Source: Maylandia zebra (taxonomy: Eukaryota > Chordata > Actinopteri > Cichliformes > Cichlidae). Taken from it: a stretch of DNA of 64,000 nucleotides. The stretch is taken from positions 15,183,286-15,247,285 of the forward strand of contig NC_135176.1 of NCBI RefSeq assembly GCF_041146795.1. Reading direction: 5' to 3'. The notes under the pieces are model-generated. The model ran no database searches. It was not told the DNA's origin and saw only the letters and a list, made by a program, of their open reading frames with translations. The translations under genes were made by a program, and so were the position numbers. Positions 12,942 to 23,600 of the stretch are shown one piece after another. The stretch's first letter is position 1. Each line of letters begins with the position of its first letter.

Positions 12942-13743
12942 ATGGATATCCCCATCCAGTATCCCTGGTACCGCCGGGCGTTCCCACATCGATTTCCTGA
13001 CCTCTCCATGGCAGAACCTCTCACTGACTGGCCAATGATGTGGCCATTCTCCTGGTCCTTCCCCTGGATGCGCCCTTTGTTTATGCGCTGGTTCAACTGG
13101 CCCGACAATGGACACAGTGAGGTAGAGTACAGTTCACCTGTGTAATTAAGATTATTACATCATGGGAGTTACGCACAAATGTCAGTGTTTTATGGCCTTT
13201 CGTTTGTGAGGTTTGGATTAATGATCATCAGAGTCAAAACCTCCACTGATATCATGAGTGTTTGTGTAATTTTCAGGTGCCAGTCCTTCATTAAACAAGA
13301 TTTGTATGGGTTTTTATCCCAGGCTGACTCACTGCTCTACTGTATGTATTTAGATGCGCTTGGAAAAGGATCGCTATGTCATTTATGTGGATGTGAAGCA
13401 TTTCTCCCCTGATGAGCTGTCTGTCAGCGTTAGTGATGATTTCATCACAATACACGGCAAACATGAAGACAGACAGGTCAGAGGAGCAAATTTAACACCA
13501 GAAAATAAATTTAGCCACACTGTTCTGATGCACTCACTAATTCTGTTTCAGGATGACCACGGCTATGTGTCAAGAGAGTTTCTGAGGAAGTACAGGCTTC
13601 CTTCTGGTGTGACATGTGCCGAGGTCACCTCCAGTCTGTCGTGTGATGGTGTACTGACAATCACAGCACCTCGGTCATCTCCTGGGCCGGAGCGCAATAT
13701 TCCTATTTCCTGTGAAGATGGAACACAGAAACAGAAAATGTAG
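12942..13743 (+). CDS. cryab: AlphaB-crystallin-like small heat-shock protein
   Basis: ATP-independent chaperone of lens and muscle that holds unfolding proteins in large oligomers. Exons 12942-13121, 13354-13476 and 13552-13743 join in phase 0 to give 164 residues (human CRYAB has 175). The N-terminus [12 protein letters not shown] matches the family start MDIAIHHPWIRR. The alpha-crystallin domain runs from about residue 61 ([19 protein letters not shown]) through [18 protein letters not shown] to LSCDGVLTI near residue 140. The tail keeps the IPI anchoring motif (NIPIS), but the end is KQKM, not the lysine-rich KK of mammals. The segment between residues 13 and 60 is unlike CRYAB and rich in Trp and Met. 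Whether this is the cryaba or cryabb copy is unclear. Likely regulated by the TATA box and a possible HSF site upstream. Confidence 0.93.
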
Positions 13744-13865
13744 AGCAGAGCCTGACGCACCAGATGCTGCTTTACTATTAACCCTTTATATTGTCTGTTA
13801 TGTTGGCAGTGCCGTACATATATATAGAGTAGTCATACAGTTCTAGATGTCTAAAACTGCTGTCT

Positions 13866-13871
13866 AATAAA
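13866..13871 (+). terminator. Poly(A) signal of cryab
   Basis: AATAAA 123 bp after the stop codon, giving a short 3' UTR. Confidence 0.8.
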
Positions 13872-14810
13872 ACAGTTCCTAACCCCTAACTCACTATTAT
13901 TGTGTTGTCTCAGCAAAACTGTAGAGCTCGTGTAACAGTCTGTTTTTGACAGTACAGCTTTTATAGACACATCATGGTGAGCTCCAGGATACTGAGCTCC
14001 CAAGAGTTCATTTCCCTATCATAAACAAACAGATTAGGCTTCTACGCAAAATACAGTCGCACATGTAACAGTATTTCCAAAGACAAATTCATAACCACCA
14101 TCAGGCATTTAGAGAAACACAATGTCTCTAGCAACCTTTCATTTCAGTGGCAAATGTGCTAGTTAGTAACTGAACCCAGAGAAGCTTGCAGCATCTACTG
14201 GTTCTGCAGAGAAATACTAATACTAATCAGTACTATCCACTAAAGGTGCTAACACACTAACCAAAGATGTATTTTCAGCACACAGAGCAGAGTGAGCGGG
14301 TATTAGTAAGATGCCAAATGTGCTGTGTTCATTCTGTGGGAAGAGCATTGGTTTCTGCATGTGTGAGGAGGAGGTTTTCTGGAGGCACAGACAGCCCGTT
14401 TGTTTTTAGTAAAAAAAAAAAACTAAATAAATAAACAGAAGAAGAAGAAAAAGCCACCAAAGGCCTCGGGACCAGGCGTGTTGAGAGAATGAGAGCGAAT
14501 GAGCAAGAAGCAAAGTTGTGGACAAAGGAGAGAAACAGACAGGGCCCCTTTTTCACTGGGGAACATGACCTCTGAGCTGCTAAGGGTAGTATGATTGTGA
14601 ATGTACGTGAGCGCATTTATACTTGTAGATGCAAGAATTACAACTCTATTATCTTTGTTAAGCCTTTTGGAATATTAACACTGACAACAGCAAATAGAAT
14701 AAATATGGAGATTCAAGTTCACAGGTCGGTTGTGTGTGTTTTTGAATCATTGTCAAGGTTTTCTTCTGTCTATTGTGTTGCTGTTCTCAAATGGATTTCA
14801 AATAACAACG
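13872..14810. other. Spacer between cryab and the nested transposons
   Basis: About 0.9 kb of AT-rich sequence with a short A-run near 14,410. I recognise no gene or named repeat. Confidence 0.6.
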
Positions 14811-14949
14811 TACACTCACTGACCACTTAATGAGGTGTTCAGTAGCTCATTAACATCAATATTGATCAGCCAATCAAATGGCAAGAACTCATGGTCATGG
14901 TCCAGATGATCTGCTGAAGTTTCAGAGTAGGAATCAGAAGCAGATGAAC

Positions 14950-15245
14950 TACAGCTCGGACAGTCTCGGTCGTTGTGTCCTTTGGCAAGACAGTCAAAGG
15001 AGCTAGCAAAGAAAAGGGCAAGACACTTCACCCATTGCCTACTGGTGGTGGTCAGAGGGCCCGGTGGCGCCAGTGTCCAGCAGCCTCGCCTCTGTCAGTG
15101 CGCCCCAGGGTGGCTGCAATGTAGCTTGCCATCATCAGTGTGTGAATGTGTGTGCGAATGGGTGGATGACTGGATGTGTAACGCGCTTTGGGGTTAGTAA
15201 AGTAAAGCGCTATACAAATACAGGCCATTACAGCAGCAAAAAACC
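14950..15245 (+). repeat. Short interspersed retroposon (family 1, copy A)
   Basis: Contains a hallmark of a common teleost repeat: gtgtgaatgtgtgtgcgaat, then gcgctttggggt, then agcgctatacaaatacaggc near the 3' end. The left half has 'ggcaagacacttcaccc' and a duplicated piece. A partial second copy lies at 52,198-52,325. I take it for a SINE or the shared 3' tail of a LINE/SINE pair; the exact family is not settled. It interrupts the Tc1-like relic. Confidence 0.65.
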
Positions 15246-15378
15246 ATATTAGGTCCTTCACCTGTCAATTACAATTCACACGGGCTTGACAAAATTGGAC
15301 AATAGTAAAAGAAGGGAAGATAGAAGGAAAAATGTTGCCTGATCTAATAGTCTTGATTTCTGCTGCCACTTTATTAGG

Positions 15379-17381
15379 CAGAGGCGGAGCCAGACATTTG
15401 AAACACCCGGGGCTTAGCCCAAAAGGATAGTATGCATGTGGGATTTTTTTTCCCTTGGGGGGGGGGGGGGGGGTAGAAATGACTGAAAGATTAATTGGCT
15501 CTGTTTTGAGTTTTGTTCAAAAAAGAATGACTTCATATAGGGAAAAATATATATCACATGTGCAGAACACCTTAAACTAGTTTTTTAATTAAGCAGCAAG
15601 GCAGAACAAAATCAGGGCTGTATCAAGACACGAGGACTAAACCCCAATTCAACCAGACCAAGAACTGATCCAGAATTAAAACAGGACTACAACAGTTCAA
15701 AATCAGCACTACTTGGGACTTAACCAAGACAGAACCAGAATCAGAACTAGATGATAGTAGCACTAAAAATCATCATAGACCTGCACTACATTTATTTTTT
15801 AATTTTACCAAAGTACAATATTTAGATTGAGAAAGGTTTATATAATTATTTAGCCTTGTTGTGCAAACAAGCCTTCATAACTTAATAAATATAGAATTTG
15901 AAAAATAACAAACCTAAAAAGAAACACTAGGTACGAGATACATGAGTACCTATGATACGGTGATACTTTTGGTAAACAACCATTTGACTAACATGTGTGT
16001 CTCACCTGCTCTTGTTCATCTCTGTTCTGTCCTCATTCTCCATCTCCCTCTCTGTTCCTCTCTCCCTCTTTGTGCTGACAATCATCAAATATACAGATAT
16101 TTACAAACTCTTCAGATAAAAACACAAACACTTTTTAATTGTAACATCAAATCAGACTAAATGTTTATTTTTTTAGATTGATAAATATAAAAAACATATT
16201 TGTTAACTTTAAGAGTAAAGAGAGAAATCGTCTGTATTTCTTAATTGCAAATGGCACCAAATTGTATTCAAAATTGAGCCACACTTATGGAGCTCCACAG
16301 TTCTTTTCCTGGTGTTTTGGTTGACATCTCTTGATTTTCCCATGTCACAGAAACAGGCTCTGTGTTTTGCCTTATATGCATCCACAGCTGTGCCACCTGT
16401 TTACTCACATGGACTCTACTAACCTATCAGAAGCTTCTTCAGCTCAGAATGGAATCGTCTGGAGTTTTCTTATTAATTAACAATAAACTTAGTGTACATG
16501 TACTCCTAAATTTGATGAAAGTGATAAAAAACAGAAAGCTCTGTCTCTCTTTATTGTGACATTTAACTAATTCAAAAGATATTTCAATATTTATCTAAAA
16601 CAAAAGTTTACTCTAAATTGATGTTGTGCAGTAAAAATGTTTTATGTTTTCTCCCTAAAGTGTAAATATCTGGTTACAAATGTGAATATCCTGCTGTGTA
16701 CTGAAATTCCTCTTGTTTTGCATACAAATATACTGAACAACATACAAAGCATAATATATAAAATAACATTTACCTGAGTTTTTCTTTGAAAGAACCCTCT
16801 AATGTCCATTCTTATATTTCAGTACATAACTGAAACCGATTTAGTCGGGGAGGGTAAGAACTGAAAATATGAAATAAACACACGTAAGCTAAGAATCTCT
16901 AAAAAAAAATAGCATTTGTTCGGCTTTTCATTTCGCCATTTGTTGATTCACTTGAAGAGCAAGTAAAATAATATTGGTCAAGTGATCAGTTTGATATCAA
17001 TCTTTCGTGATGCACCGTCATATTTACATTATTTGTACGGTACGAATGATTTGCTTTGGTACCTGGTCAAACTTAAGCTCTCCTTAGTATGGCTGGCTCC
17101 GTCTCTCCAACAGCGCACTGACGGGCAGCAGCTGCCCCGCCCCCTCGCTCAGTCGCTTAGTGCCTGAGCTTGGATCATACCAATATCAGGGGGGGATTCA
17201 CGCACAGTCGTAAATTCCCACAGTGTGCACTATGTGCTTCGAATATTGTGTGTACTTTTTGTTTTATACAGTTGTCAGCCAGGCATCTAACTATGAAAAA
17301 ATTGCACTCCAAAATACCCCGGGCTTCTGACAAAACAACCCGGGCTTAAGCCCAGTAAGCCACCCCCACGCTCCGCCCCTG
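15379..17381. mobile_element. 2.0-kb non-autonomous hAT-type element
   Basis: The left end is CAGAGGCGGAGCCAGACA and the inverted right end is CAGGGGCGGAGCGTGGGG, giving a TIR of about 12 bp. A perfect 8-bp target duplication, ttattagg, lies at 15371-15378 and 17382-17389. Subterminal pieces (cccggggcttagccc / cccgggcttaagccc) are also near inverted. No open reading frame resembles an hAT transposase, so it was probably moved in trans. It lies inside the older Tc1-like relic. Confidence 0.85.
15457..15473 (+). repeat. G17 homopolymer
   Basis: An unbroken run of about 17 G inside the hAT-type element. It could form a G-quadruplex and is likely length-variable. Confidence 0.95.
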
Positions 17382-17861
17382 TTATTAGGTACACTGTATA
17401 AAGGTGTAGCTAAAATAATAGGATCAGAATTGGACGTAAATAATGTGAAAGCATGGATTCATCCTCCCATGTATCTGTTCAGGCTGGTGGTGTAACAATT
17501 TGGGGGATGCTGTGGCACAGCCTTCTGAGTACTGTTAATGATCATTTCCATCCCTTTATGACAGCGTACCCATCTTATGCTTCCAGAAGAATAACACACC
17601 ATGTGGCAAAACTTAAATAATCTAAAACCTGTTACCTGAACATAACAGTAGGTTTGCTGTATTCAAATAGCTTCCACAGTCACCAGATCTCAATGGGATG
17701 TGGTGAAACTGGAGATTTACGTCATGAATGTGCAGCCAATATGCAGCAAGTGTTTGATGATATCATGTGAAAATCTATGAAGAATGTTTTCAGTAACTAG
17801 TTGAACCTGTGCAATGCAACAATGCAGCAAAAGGTGTGGGTGGTTATGTACAGTGAATGTA

Positions 17862-18466
17862 GAGCTGCTGATATTTTTTTTCAGACACTTTATTAATATT
17901 GGGGAACTGGAGCTTTCAGGAATGAAGGTTTAGCCTGGCCTCAAAAAGCACCAGATAAATGCTTTGCGGCACGCTTTATTTATTAAACAATGCAAAAGTC
18001 CCCTCTAATAAATTGAAATTTCTTACTTCATTGCTGCTTTTAAAACAGTTTTTACAATCTGACATTGCCTGTTGATAAGACACACAACGCTCACGAAAAA
18101 GGAATAGCTTTAGCAGAGAAAAGGAGGGCACAAGTCGTGTTTCCTTCATTTGTAAGTACACGATGGACAACTTTTATTATTATCTGCAAAACCTCAGATA
18201 AACAGGAGCATTACAGACAATGTACATCGTTCATCTGTCAACAAAGCAAGGCTGCAGAACCGCTGCTGATGTCTAAGTCATCAAAAGACAGCAAGACCAT
18301 CAATGGAGACATGAAATTATAATAATACGTTTTCATAATAATACATGCACTCATTGCTGTGCAGAGTTTATGCATACTTCTATTGGCGCTCATGTTATTA
18401 GATGCATAAAAATAAACTGTCAGCAGTGTGCATCATATCAAGTTAAGTTTCTTGGGAAGTGTATTA
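17862..18466 (-). other. Transposon edge and mia 3' UTR
   Basis: Contains the probable mia 3' UTR. A tttatt at 18173-18178 on the plus strand is an AATAAA poly(A) signal on the minus strand, about 290 bp past the stop. Nothing else recognised. Confidence 0.5.
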
Positions 18467-19179
18467 TCAGTAACAGTAGAAGTCCCATTTCTGGAAAAAA
18501 GAAGATACACTGAATCAGGAGAAAGCACTAAATAATTCATATGCACATGTGCATGTGTGTGTGTTCACCTACAGTAGTTTTGACTTCAGTTGTGGCTGGC
18601 ATGAGAGCATGTGTCTCCTCCACTATGCTACTGGGGAAGTGGCCAATGCGAGCTTCCTGTTGTCCATAATAGGCGTCTTGTACCTGGGAAAAGATGACGC
18701 AGATAACATTTGTTTGATAACATTCAAAACTTTTAAATGTTTTGCTGCACATGGAAGCCCAAGCCTGTGACGTTTTCACAGTTTTATGGTTAGAGCCGTG
18801 CCCAGGCCATTTATAGCCACATAAATATGTCACTTTTACTCACACTGCCAGCCCAGAAGAGATTCCCTCTGTCTTTTAGCATTGCATAAACATAGACAAG
18901 CTGCCCCTGCCTGATGGGGATGAACCTGCAGTCTCCAGGGTAGTAGTCCTGCAGTGCACGAGCTATCAAGATAGGATCTGTGCAGGGACAAATGTCATGA
19001 GCTATAATGTGATATGAATCTGACCTTTTTTTCCGAAGCAAAATAAACAGTTGATACTTACAGCTGCACTCGGAGTCAGCACAGAGTTTCTTGTCAGAGA
19101 GTTTAGGCATTTGCTTTCCAGCTTCAGAGGTTCCCAACACAAGGCACAGGGAAAGAGCAAACCACAGTTCAAAAGCCAT
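18467..19179 (-). CDS. mia: Melanoma inhibitory activity protein (secreted SH3-like)
   Basis: MIA is a small secreted protein with an SH3-like fold, made mainly by chondrocytes, that modulates cell attachment to matrix. Exons 19179-19062, 18977-18844, 18683-18573 and 18490-18467 join in frame to 128 residues (human 131). A hydrophobic signal peptide covers residues 1-20 (ending GTSEA). Mature MPKLSDKKLCADSECSYP is nearly the human MIA sequence. All four family cysteines are present (C33, C38, C56, C127), matching the two known disulfides. The SH3-like core shows GQLVYVYAML, LFWAGSVQ and HFPSSIVEE, and the tail WDFYCY matches human WDFYCQ. The relative otoraplin fits less well because it lacks the MPKL start. 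The start codon opens a good signal peptide. The next gene, bicdl2, runs the other way. Confidence 0.93.
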
Positions 19180-20614
19180 GTCTTTACGTCAATGTACCTA
19201 CTGATGGAAAAAGCCTTTTTTCTCAGCTGGGAAGGTCCTGGTTTTCAGTCTTCTTGTAAGTCTGTTTGGCCACTCTTAAAATGAAGGTGCAGCAGAAGCA
19301 GTCCCCTTTTTCTTCTTCCCCCAACCCTTCGTCACATGAGCACACACAGAGCTCCTTTGAAATTCTTCAAGCAGGTAAACAGGATGGGGCAAAGGGGGTG
19401 GGGAGTAGACAGACCCCTGCTTGTGTCCTAGACTTTTCCATCTGTCACGCAATGCAAACCCCTCCCCAGTGAATTCCCCAGAATTAATCACTTCCTTGTT
19501 TAACTGCCTGATATCCAATCAGCAACTATTAATTTTACCCCACTTTTCCAGTATTCCCTGTTCTTTCTGTCAGTTCCTCTTCCTTTTTCCCTCGCTTCAC
19601 CTTTGGAACTCAGTAGGTGGAGCCATGTGCTTTATTTACATAATGAACGTTTCCACTACCAAGGAAACCAGCTGAGCTTCTCTTGCGCAAACACTCCCAA
19701 ACAGGAAGACTGTACCTGTTAGCCTGCGGTGGCAGAGAGCTGTCAGGTAAGACCTAACTTATCATTTTTCAAAGTCTGGTGGAAAATAGGTTAACACGGA
19801 TTCTGTCAACTGTCGTACTGGCAATAAAGTAGGACTGAGTTTATTACTTGTATTTTAAAGGACTTTAAATAGCATGTCAGCACAGATTCATGATACCAAT
19901 AGGTAATAACAGGTGAGAAGCAAATAGTGACAGACTTGATAGTTGAGGCTGGTGAGACTCCAGATACTGACACTGCTACACTGTGACTGAAATTCAGCTT
20001 ATACGGTCTAAATTTGAATAAAAATAATCTGGGAATTATTCATGATAGCATTGAATTATCAAACAAAAAGCTTTTTTTTAAGACTAAGCCTATGCTGATT
20101 GTTTATTGATAATTTGACCTAAACGTATTACTTAAGAGTCTACTTGAAATACTCAACACATTGTAGCGATCACAAGAAGTAGCAGTTCACAGTGCCTCTG
20201 GAATTTAGGGAGGAGACAATGATAATAGTGCAGGTTGGTGTTTCGGTCAGAGCTACAAAAGCACCTGTCAGACAAAAGATCTCCTTTTAGGCCATGCTGG
20301 ATTATGTTACCAGAAAGCAGCTAGTGTGATATTCACACAAGGTTTTCTGTGTTATTAAATGTCTTTTCTTGCCCAAAGATGTCCCGGTAAAGACCAGAAG
20401 AGAAGAAGAAGTGAATGATATAAGCACTGGGACCACACACTGAAGCACAAGGAATACTCTGGATAACAAAAGTGGAACCCAAACACCTGTAAACTAAACC
20501 ATCAGGAAACAGAAAGTCCTGACTCTCTATCCATTCTCTTCCACTGAAGAGAGACTGAATCACAACTGCAGGACTTGGGATAGTACTTTTTAACTGATCC
20601 TTCAACTGTCAGCT
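19180..20614. other. Spacer and probable bicdl2 5' leader
   Basis: Holds the mia promoter side (19,180-19,300) and a likely untranslated first exon of bicdl2. A good donor, 'gtcaggtaagac', occurs near 19,748, but I cannot fix the matching acceptor. No other gene seen. Confidence 0.45.
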
Positions 20615-23600
20615 ATGTTCAGCAAAAACAGTCTTCCCTCACCCAGCTTGGAGGACTCGTTCTTTCCTCTCTCTCCCTCCTCCTCGGTCTCTCTCTCCTT
20701 TGGTCTCCCCTCATCCACATCCTCCCCTGGAAGCACTGACAGTGGAGGAGGCATAGAGACTGACCTGATTCTAGCTGCTGAGCTGGGACGGGCTTTACTG
20801 GAGAAGAATGAGGAGCTGGCAGCCTCTCTGGAGCAGAGGGAAAGGGAGCTGGAGGTAAGATTAAAGCTACTGTTGTCCCTTAATCTCCCAAAAGGTCATA
20901 TTTGATAAACACATTTTTACACAAAATGAAATGGGAAGTAAGATTAGCTAAAATTACAAGCAAATCGCTGCATGAAGGCAAAACTTTTGGATGTGGCCTG
21001 CAGTGCACAGTCATTCCACCTGTGGGCAGAAGATTTGTCAGATTGCAAGGAGACAATGCAACCATGATAACCACCCCCACTGGAGGAGAAAGAGCTCCAA
21101 CAATGTATAACCGCAGACTGAAACTTATGCAATGCCTTTAGCTGGCAAATCAGTTCACTGTGCTGAAGGAGATTATATCTGGTTAGCTGTTAGGAAGCTA
21201 ATGCTAACTTTGTCTCATAAAGCTGCCATAGATCACCAAGGGACTTGCAGACATACCATTACTGACTACTGCTTTACAAAATAACTTAAGTTACACAGTG
21301 TGAAAATGCTATCAGAAATAGATATATAGATAGATTTTATCTATATATAAAGTATTTAAACCATTTGTTTTTTCTCTACAGAGATAACAATACATTTAAC
21401 ATTAAATGTGGCAGTACAAAGCTAATTCTATCATTCTAGTTCTAGTATGCAGTCTAATCATTAAAAATGGTCAAAGCATGTGACATCAGCTATGTCCCCC
21501 AGTTACCCAGTTATGTAATCAAATGTTCTACAGCCACAACAATCTTTTATGCTGGCTATGATAATGATCCATGATTACATGGCAGCCATCATGTCATGAT
21601 TTCTTAATCCACTGTTATTCCAAATAGTGTTTCTGCAACTGCATTAGAGGTGAGCCAATCAATTTAAATATCGTTAGTATCGATACCAATGCCGCTACTG
21701 GTATCGGACTGATACTAGAGTGATGAGATCAATGTATTGTTTCAATCCTCTAAGTTCAGTATGTAGCCTTCTCAATTGGGTTAAACATATTTTTGGAAAA
21801 TATACCCCAAACATGCACTATGAAAAATGGCTCAACCTTTTTGTGTTGACTGTAGTGTCTGTTTTATTTATAGCCTATAACACATTCAAACAGAAGCTGA
21901 CCCAAAGTGCTTTAGAGACAGGCAAATTTACATCCCAGGGCTCTAAAAAGGTTTTAAAATACATGCAAAGCTGAAAGGTGTGTTTTATTGTGTCAACAAA
22001 TAATTGTGCAAAGTAAAAATCACAGTGATTTAAGTGGTCATTAAAATGTGTTCAGAATTAAAGTATCAGTATCAGTATCAACAATACTGGCCTTTTATTT
22101 ACTTGGTATCAGATGATACCAAAAATTTTCAGTACTTTGCACTACAGTGCAATGTATGGGACATAACACGGTGCTTCCAATTCCTGATAAGTATGCATTA
22201 CTTAACCTGCATGCGCTCCAACTTAATGTGAGTTAAGTACATTTAACTTTAGCAGAAGTCATTTAAGTAGATCTTCACCATATATCAGGTTCATGTGGCT
22301 TTGTGTTAGTTATACTGTTTTTACAGCTTTTAATTTTTTAATTAATAAATCTGCCCCCAGTGCAGAATCGACAAGCACAGAGAAATAAACAGAAAAGTAT
22401 TTTTCATGAAATACAATGTTAAATGTTCTTTGAATGTTTTTGATTACATGTAACCTTTTTTTTCTGAGTCTTCCTATTGAGCACGCTGGCTTGCTGTCAC
22501 ACTGCCATGTCCAGGACTGGAGTCACCATTCATGTCATCAGGAAAGTCTGGTTATTGAAGCTGGTTCATATGGTGTTTAATACAGGCTTTACAGCAGGAG
22601 AAGCACGTTCTTCAGAGGAAGCTGGAGATGAATGAACTGGCATTTGGACAGAGGGAGGCGGAGCTAACTGCTGATTTAACAACTCTGCGGGCTGAGGTGG
22701 AGAAACATCAGAGTCAAGGGCGTGACCGGCGAAAAGATGAAAGCGAGCAGATGATCCAGTTAGCCAACCATAACCAGAGACTGGTTGAGCAGCTGGCAGA
22801 GGTTTGTTTTAATGGATCAGTGAATCTCTGCACGTATGTTGCATCACAGGAAAATGCAGACTAACAGGTTTAGATAGTCCTACCTTTATTATTCACACCT
22901 TTCTCACCTTCCCATTTCTCACACATCTAGGCTGTGACACTGGAGCATTCCTTGAGGACTGAACTGCGTACCATCAGAGACGAAATGGAAGAATCATCTT
23001 TTAGCCGAAACATCAGCTTTACACAGTTAGAGAACATACAAGCAGAGGTAAACCCATAAGTAAAACATTGCATACACAAAAGTTTTGGTTTTATTATGAA
23101 CAGCACACCCAAAAAGCACAAAGAGCAGCAGTAGCACCACATGAAAGTACAAGTGCAAGTCTTAAGTTCGCAATGAAAAGTCCACAAACCACATCTTTTG
23201 GGAGTCAATTTTCATATAGCATAAGCTAAAATCAAATCTCATGTTCGGATAATTTGAGTCTGGCTTGAGACTAAATACCAGCAAAAATAAGTAAAATTCT
23301 TAACGTCATGGAGGTCTGACAAGCCTTCAGTCACAATAATTTGTGTCATCAAAATAACTGTAACGAGAAATAGTGGAAAATTCTTAAAATGTTCAGTTGA
23401 GGTGTAAACCAACAATCAGGATGCTGATTTTATAAACCTCTTAACAACCTCGAGGTGTGCAGGAAGTAGGCTTTGGGGTGACATCTGGGCTGACAATGCT
23501 AAAACAGCTTTTATATTGCTAGTCTATCCTTTTGATCCTTCTCATACAGAACAGAGTTTTGCAAGAGCGGCAGTCACACATGGAGACGCAACTAAAAGCT

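Larger units (their letters stand above)
14811..17861. mobile_element. Decayed Tc1-like transposon split by two later insertions
   Basis: The left end, tacactcactgaccactt, and right end, cagtgaatgta, are worn versions of the teleost Tc1-family terminus (TACACTCACTGGCCACTTTATTAGG). Body pieces at 14,830-14,940, 15,280-15,370 and 17,400-17,840 match that family as I remember it, for example 'gcttccacagtcaccagat' and 'catccctttatgaca'. Together they make up about 0.9 kb of original element. Two later insertions (about 14,950-15,245 and 15,379-17,381) expand it to 3 kb. The transposase frame is lost throughout. Confidence 0.75.

Noticed and set aside
18467-19179. Otoraplin instead of MIA
   Set aside because: The segment MPKLSDKKLCADSECSYP and the FPSSIV, WDFYC motifs are closer to MIA; otoraplin has a different start after the signal peptide.
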